A stretch of DNA of 64,000 bases from Rhodanobacter lindaniclasticus (lineage in GTDB: Bacteria; Pseudomonadota; Gammaproteobacteria; Xanthomonadales; Rhodanobacteraceae), in contig NZ_MWIO01000032.1 in assembly GCF_004799035.1 (NCBI RefSeq), forward strand, positions 1 through 64,000, written 5' to 3'. Shown here piece after piece: positions 60,388 through 64,000 of this stretch. Position 1 is the first letter of the stretch. Each line of letters begins with the position of its first letter. The translations under genes were made by a program, and so were the position numbers. The notes beneath the pieces were generated by a model. The model made no database searches and was not told where the DNA came from. It saw only the letters and a program-made list of their open reading frames with translations.

Positions 60388-60395
<8 letters not shown>
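59742..60395 (+). CDS. rlmE: 23S rRNA (uridine2552-2'-O)-methyltransferase
   Basis: A 217-residue SAM enzyme methylating U2552 in the A loop. The blocks [25 protein letters not shown] and SFLVKLFQG carry the SAM site and the K-D-K-E catalytic set. No ribosome-binding site is obvious before 59742. It overlaps the ftsH start by 8 bp. rlmE (ftsJ) with ftsH is a highly conserved pair. Confidence 0.96.
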
Positions 60396-62346
<1,951 letters not shown>

Positions 62347-62353
62347 CGGGAAA

Positions 62354-62384
62354 CCGCGGGCAGGGTGCGAACTCCTGCCTGCGG
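62354..62384 (+). terminator. probable terminator after ftsH
   Basis: CCGCGGGCAGG (62354-62364) pairs with CCTGCCTGCGG (62374-62384) over 11 bp with one G-T pair. The tail CCTTCT is weakly T-rich. It lies 8 bp after the ftsH stop. Confidence 0.5.
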
Positions 62385-62454
62385 CCTTCTGCAAACGACC
62401 ACGACGAGTGGTGGCGTCCCCCAATTGGAGATGAAGAAATTTCGCGAAAAGGGT

Positions 62455-62483
62455 TGACGCATGCGCGCGGAGTCTGAATAATT
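62455..62483 (+). promoter_or_regulatory. sigma-70-type promoter for the tRNA cluster
   Basis: TTGACG (62455-62460) and AATAAT (62478-62483) are separated by exactly 17 bp. Transcription would begin near 62490, some 60 bp before the first tRNA. Confidence 0.65.
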
Positions 62484-62550
62484 CCGCTTCTTGCTTCAGC
62501 GCCTCGATGCCAAGGCATCGCTGCACTGGACGACAAAGTTTTTTTTCAGT

Positions 62551-62627
62551 GCGCCCGTAGCTCAGTTGGATAGAGTACCTGGCTACGAACTAGGTGGTCG
62601 GGAGTTCGAATCTCTCCGGGCGCACCA
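62551..62627 (+). tRNA. tRNA-Arg (anticodon ACG)
   Basis: A 77-nt cloverleaf with encoded CCA. The anticodon loop is CTACGAA (anticodon ACG, probably edited to ICG) on the stem CCTGG/CTAGG. The T arm reads GGGAG-TTCGAAT-CTCTCC and the acceptor stem GCGCCCG/CGGGCGC. It heads a block of five. Confidence 0.96.
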
Positions 62628-62803
62628 TTTTTATTCGGTGAAGCGGGGTGCTTGCACCCCGTTTCGTTTTCATCGCGACATGGCTTCGCGGCGATGGAAA
62701 CGACAGTTTCAAGTGGATGGTGCGGCTTGTACGGATTGACTGGGCCAGGCGTCACCCGTAACATTTCAAGGCTTCGATGGTGCGTGTATCGAGGGCTCGA
62801 AAC

Positions 62804-62880
62804 CGGGGTATAGCTCAGTCTGGTAGAGCGTTGCGTTTGGGACGCAAAAGTCGGGGGTTCGAATCCCTCTACCCCGACCA
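62804..62880 (+). tRNA. tRNA-Pro (anticodon TGG)
   Basis: A 77-nt cloverleaf with encoded CCA. The acceptor CGGGGTA pairs with TACCCCG, the anticodon stem TTGCG/CGCAA carries the loop TTTGGGA (anticodon TGG), and the T arm is GGGGG-TTCGAAT-CCCTC. The 176 bp between it and tRNA-Arg hold no gene I can support. Confidence 0.96.
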
Positions 62881-62905
62881 GCAACATGTTCTACTGGTGA
62901 TGACT

Positions 62906-62982
62906 GCGCTTGTAGCTCAACCGGATAGAGCATCGGCCTTCTAAGCCGAGGGTTGCAGGTTCGAATCCTGTCGGGCGCACCA
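62906..62982 (+). tRNA. tRNA-Arg (anticodon TCT)
   Basis: A 77-nt cloverleaf with encoded CCA. The anticodon stem TCGGC/GCCGA has the loop CTTCTAA (anticodon TCT). The acceptor GCGCTTG pairs with CGGGCGC through two G-T pairs, which is less stable than in its neighbours. Confidence 0.95.
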
Positions 62983-62995
62983 GTATCAAACGATG

Positions 62996-63072
62996 GTGGA
63001 TGTAGCTCAGCTGGTTAGAGTCCCGGATTGTGATTCCGGTTGTCGTGGGTTCGAATCCCATCATCCACCCCA
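62996..63072 (+). tRNA. tRNA-His (anticodon GTG)
   Basis: A 77-nt cloverleaf with encoded CCA. Acceptor GTGGATG pairs with CATCCAC; the preceding G is the likely G-1 required for histidine identity, opposite discriminator C. The anticodon stem CCGGA/TCCGG carries GTG. Confidence 0.96.
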
Positions 63073-63107
63073 GTTCCACCCCGGAGTTCCGGGTTGACCC
63101 AGTCTCT

Positions 63108-63183
<76 letters not shown>

Positions 63184-63188
63184 CTAAC

Positions 63189-63225
63189 GACAGGCGCCCG
63201 GCAAACCGGGCGCCTGTCTGCTTTT
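63189..63225 (+). terminator. Rho-independent terminator of the tRNA block
   Basis: GACAGGCGCCCGG (63189-63201) pairs perfectly with CCGGGCGCCTGTC (63206-63218) around the loop CAAA, then TGCTTTT. It starts 5 bp after tRNA-Lys. Confidence 0.92.
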
Positions 63226-63253
63226 GGACGGTCGCGATCGTTCATGCTCCGGC

Positions 63254-63283
63254 TTGTGCTGCAAGGCCGCGCAACCGTAAAAT
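63254..63283 (+). promoter_or_regulatory. promoter candidate for tRNA-Leu and tig
   Basis: TTGTGC (63254-63259) and TAAAAT (63278-63283) are separated by 18 bp. It lies between the block terminator and tRNA-Leu, so a new transcript probably starts near 63290. Confidence 0.6.
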
Positions 63284-63411
63284 GATCTGATTTCGTACAA
63301 GGGAATCCTCGACTTGGGCGAGCGTGCCGCAGGGTTCCCGCGGCGGTGAGCGGCGACGGCTGACGGTCGTCCGGCGCCGTGACCGGACCCGTGGTCAATG
63401 GCGGCGGCATC

Positions 63412-63496
63412 GCGAAAGTGGCGGAATTGGTAGACGCACTGGATTTAGGTTCCAGCGGGTAACCCCGTGGGGGTTCGAGTCCCCCCTTTCGCACCA
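63412..63496 (+). tRNA. tRNA-Leu (anticodon TAG)
   Basis: An 85-nt class II tRNA with long variable arm and encoded CCA. The acceptor GCGAAAG pairs with CTTTCGC and the anticodon stem CTGGA/TCCAG carries TTTAGGT (anticodon TAG). It lies 84 bp before tig; tRNA-Leu next to tig is common in related bacteria. Confidence 0.97.
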
Positions 63497-63580
63497 TGGT
63501 CCATTCGGTTTTGCAGGCGGGGCATCCCGCCATGGCGCCTGTGGCAGGCCACAACACAAAGAGTAGTACCAGGAGACGTC

Positions 63581-64000
63581 ATGCAGGTTTCGGTTGAGAA
63601 TGTCGGTTCGCTGGAGCGCAAGCTCACGGTGAAGTTTCCCGCGGAGCGGTTCGAGACGCAGGTCAGCGCGCGGATTGCGGAAATGGGCCGCACGGTTCGT
63701 TTGAAGGGCTTCCGTCCCGGCAAGGTGCCGGTGACGGTGATCAAGCAGCGCTTCGGTGAGCAGGTGCGGGGCGAGGTGCTTTCCGACCTGATCGGCAGCA
63801 CCCTGCGCGAAGCGGTGGAGCAGGAGAAGCTGCAGCCGATCGCGAACCCGGCGATCAACACCACCGGCCGTCCCGAGAATGGCGAGATCGCCTACACCGC
63901 GACCTTCGAGATCATGCCGGAGTTTCCCGAGATCGACGTCTCCGCACTGGAAGTGCATCGTGCCGTCGCGGAAGTCACCGACGCCGACATCGACCGGATG
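63581..64000 (+). CDS. tig: trigger factor, N-terminal part (runs off the window)
   Basis: The first 140 codons of the ribosome-associated chaperone and prolyl isomerase. The ribosome-binding signature is GFRPGKVPVTVIKQRFGEQV (the FRK loop reads GFRPGK). MQVSVENVGSLERKLTV is the typical opening. AGGAG six bases before the ATG at 63581 is good. clpP, clpX and lon would be expected next. It has no stop within the window. Confidence 0.96.
   Translation, partial: MQVSVENVGSLERKLTVKFPAERFETQVSARIAEMGRTVRLKGFRPGKVPVTVIKQRFGEQVRGEVLSDLIGSTLREAVEQEKLQPIANPAINTTGRPENGEIAYTATFEIMPEFPEIDVSALEVHRAVAEVTDADIDRM

Overview
This is a high-GC gammaproteobacterial chromosome segment. The gene order pyrG-kdsA-eno-ftsB-ispD-ispF, the truD/surE/pcm/nlpD run, the divergent yhbY and rlmE-ftsH genes, and the tRNA block before tig are typical of Xanthomonadales. 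Protein styles and the dispersed GTAGGAGC and GTAGGGCGGGC palindromes suggest Rhodanobacteraceae (Rhodanobacter/Dyella/Frateuria-like). That placement is inference; no rRNA or marker search could be run. There is no prophage, IS element, integrase, CRISPR array or rRNA operon.

Layout. 1-5.5 kb: kynurenine-pathway dioxygenase nbaC, topoisomerase IV parE, an AT-richer secreted orphan, and an ABC exporter, all on the minus strand. 5.5-16.8 kb: lipoprotein MsrA, arylamine N-acetyltransferase, an S4 protein, a secreted RNase with its barstar inhibitor, a POT peptide transporter, a DUF72/PAP2 pair, a serine hydrolase, an esterase, a VOC protein and an AraC regulator. 16.8-24.1 kb: a long MscS channel, a membrane-protein/wHTH/serine-hydrolase operon, a 30-residue membrane peptide and a second ABC exporter. 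24.1-27 kb: an arsenic island (arsH divergent from arsC-acr3-arsR). 27-30.4 kb: VOC, cupin and zinc-ribbon MBL genes, divergent from a MocR regulator. 30.4-36.1 kb: lipoproteins, a secreted protein and a five-gene envelope operon of unknown function. That operon is divergent from a 912-residue protein joining an OmpR-type DNA-binding domain, a Ser/Thr kinase, one membrane helix and a TPR-like region. 39.3-43 kb: an UndA-type diiron 1-alkene-forming enzyme followed by a PAS-GGDEF-EAL protein.

43-64 kb is mostly core: lipA, an aminopeptidase P, pyrG-kdsA-eno-ftsB-ispD-ispF-mgtE, truD, smr, surE-pcm-yqaA-nlpD, a DUF498 gene with yhbY, rlmE-ftsH, six tRNAs and the start of tig. The core run from pyrG to mgtE is tightly coupled by 4-base start/stop overlaps. 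It is interrupted only by an AT-rich orphan gene lodged between kdsA and eno, overlapping both.

Most notable: (1) the wHTH-kinase-TM-TPR fusion with an 11-bp-spaced direct repeat in front of it; (2) undA linked to a c-di-GMP enzyme; (3) palindromic repeats whose own TAG is the stop codon of four different genes; (4) the alien gene inside the kdsA-eno operon; (5) similar cysteine tails on ArsR and ArsH; (6) a candidate Anr/FNR box in front of lipA. Starts were chosen from ribosome-binding sites, family lengths and overlaps. Several coding sequences begin with GTG.
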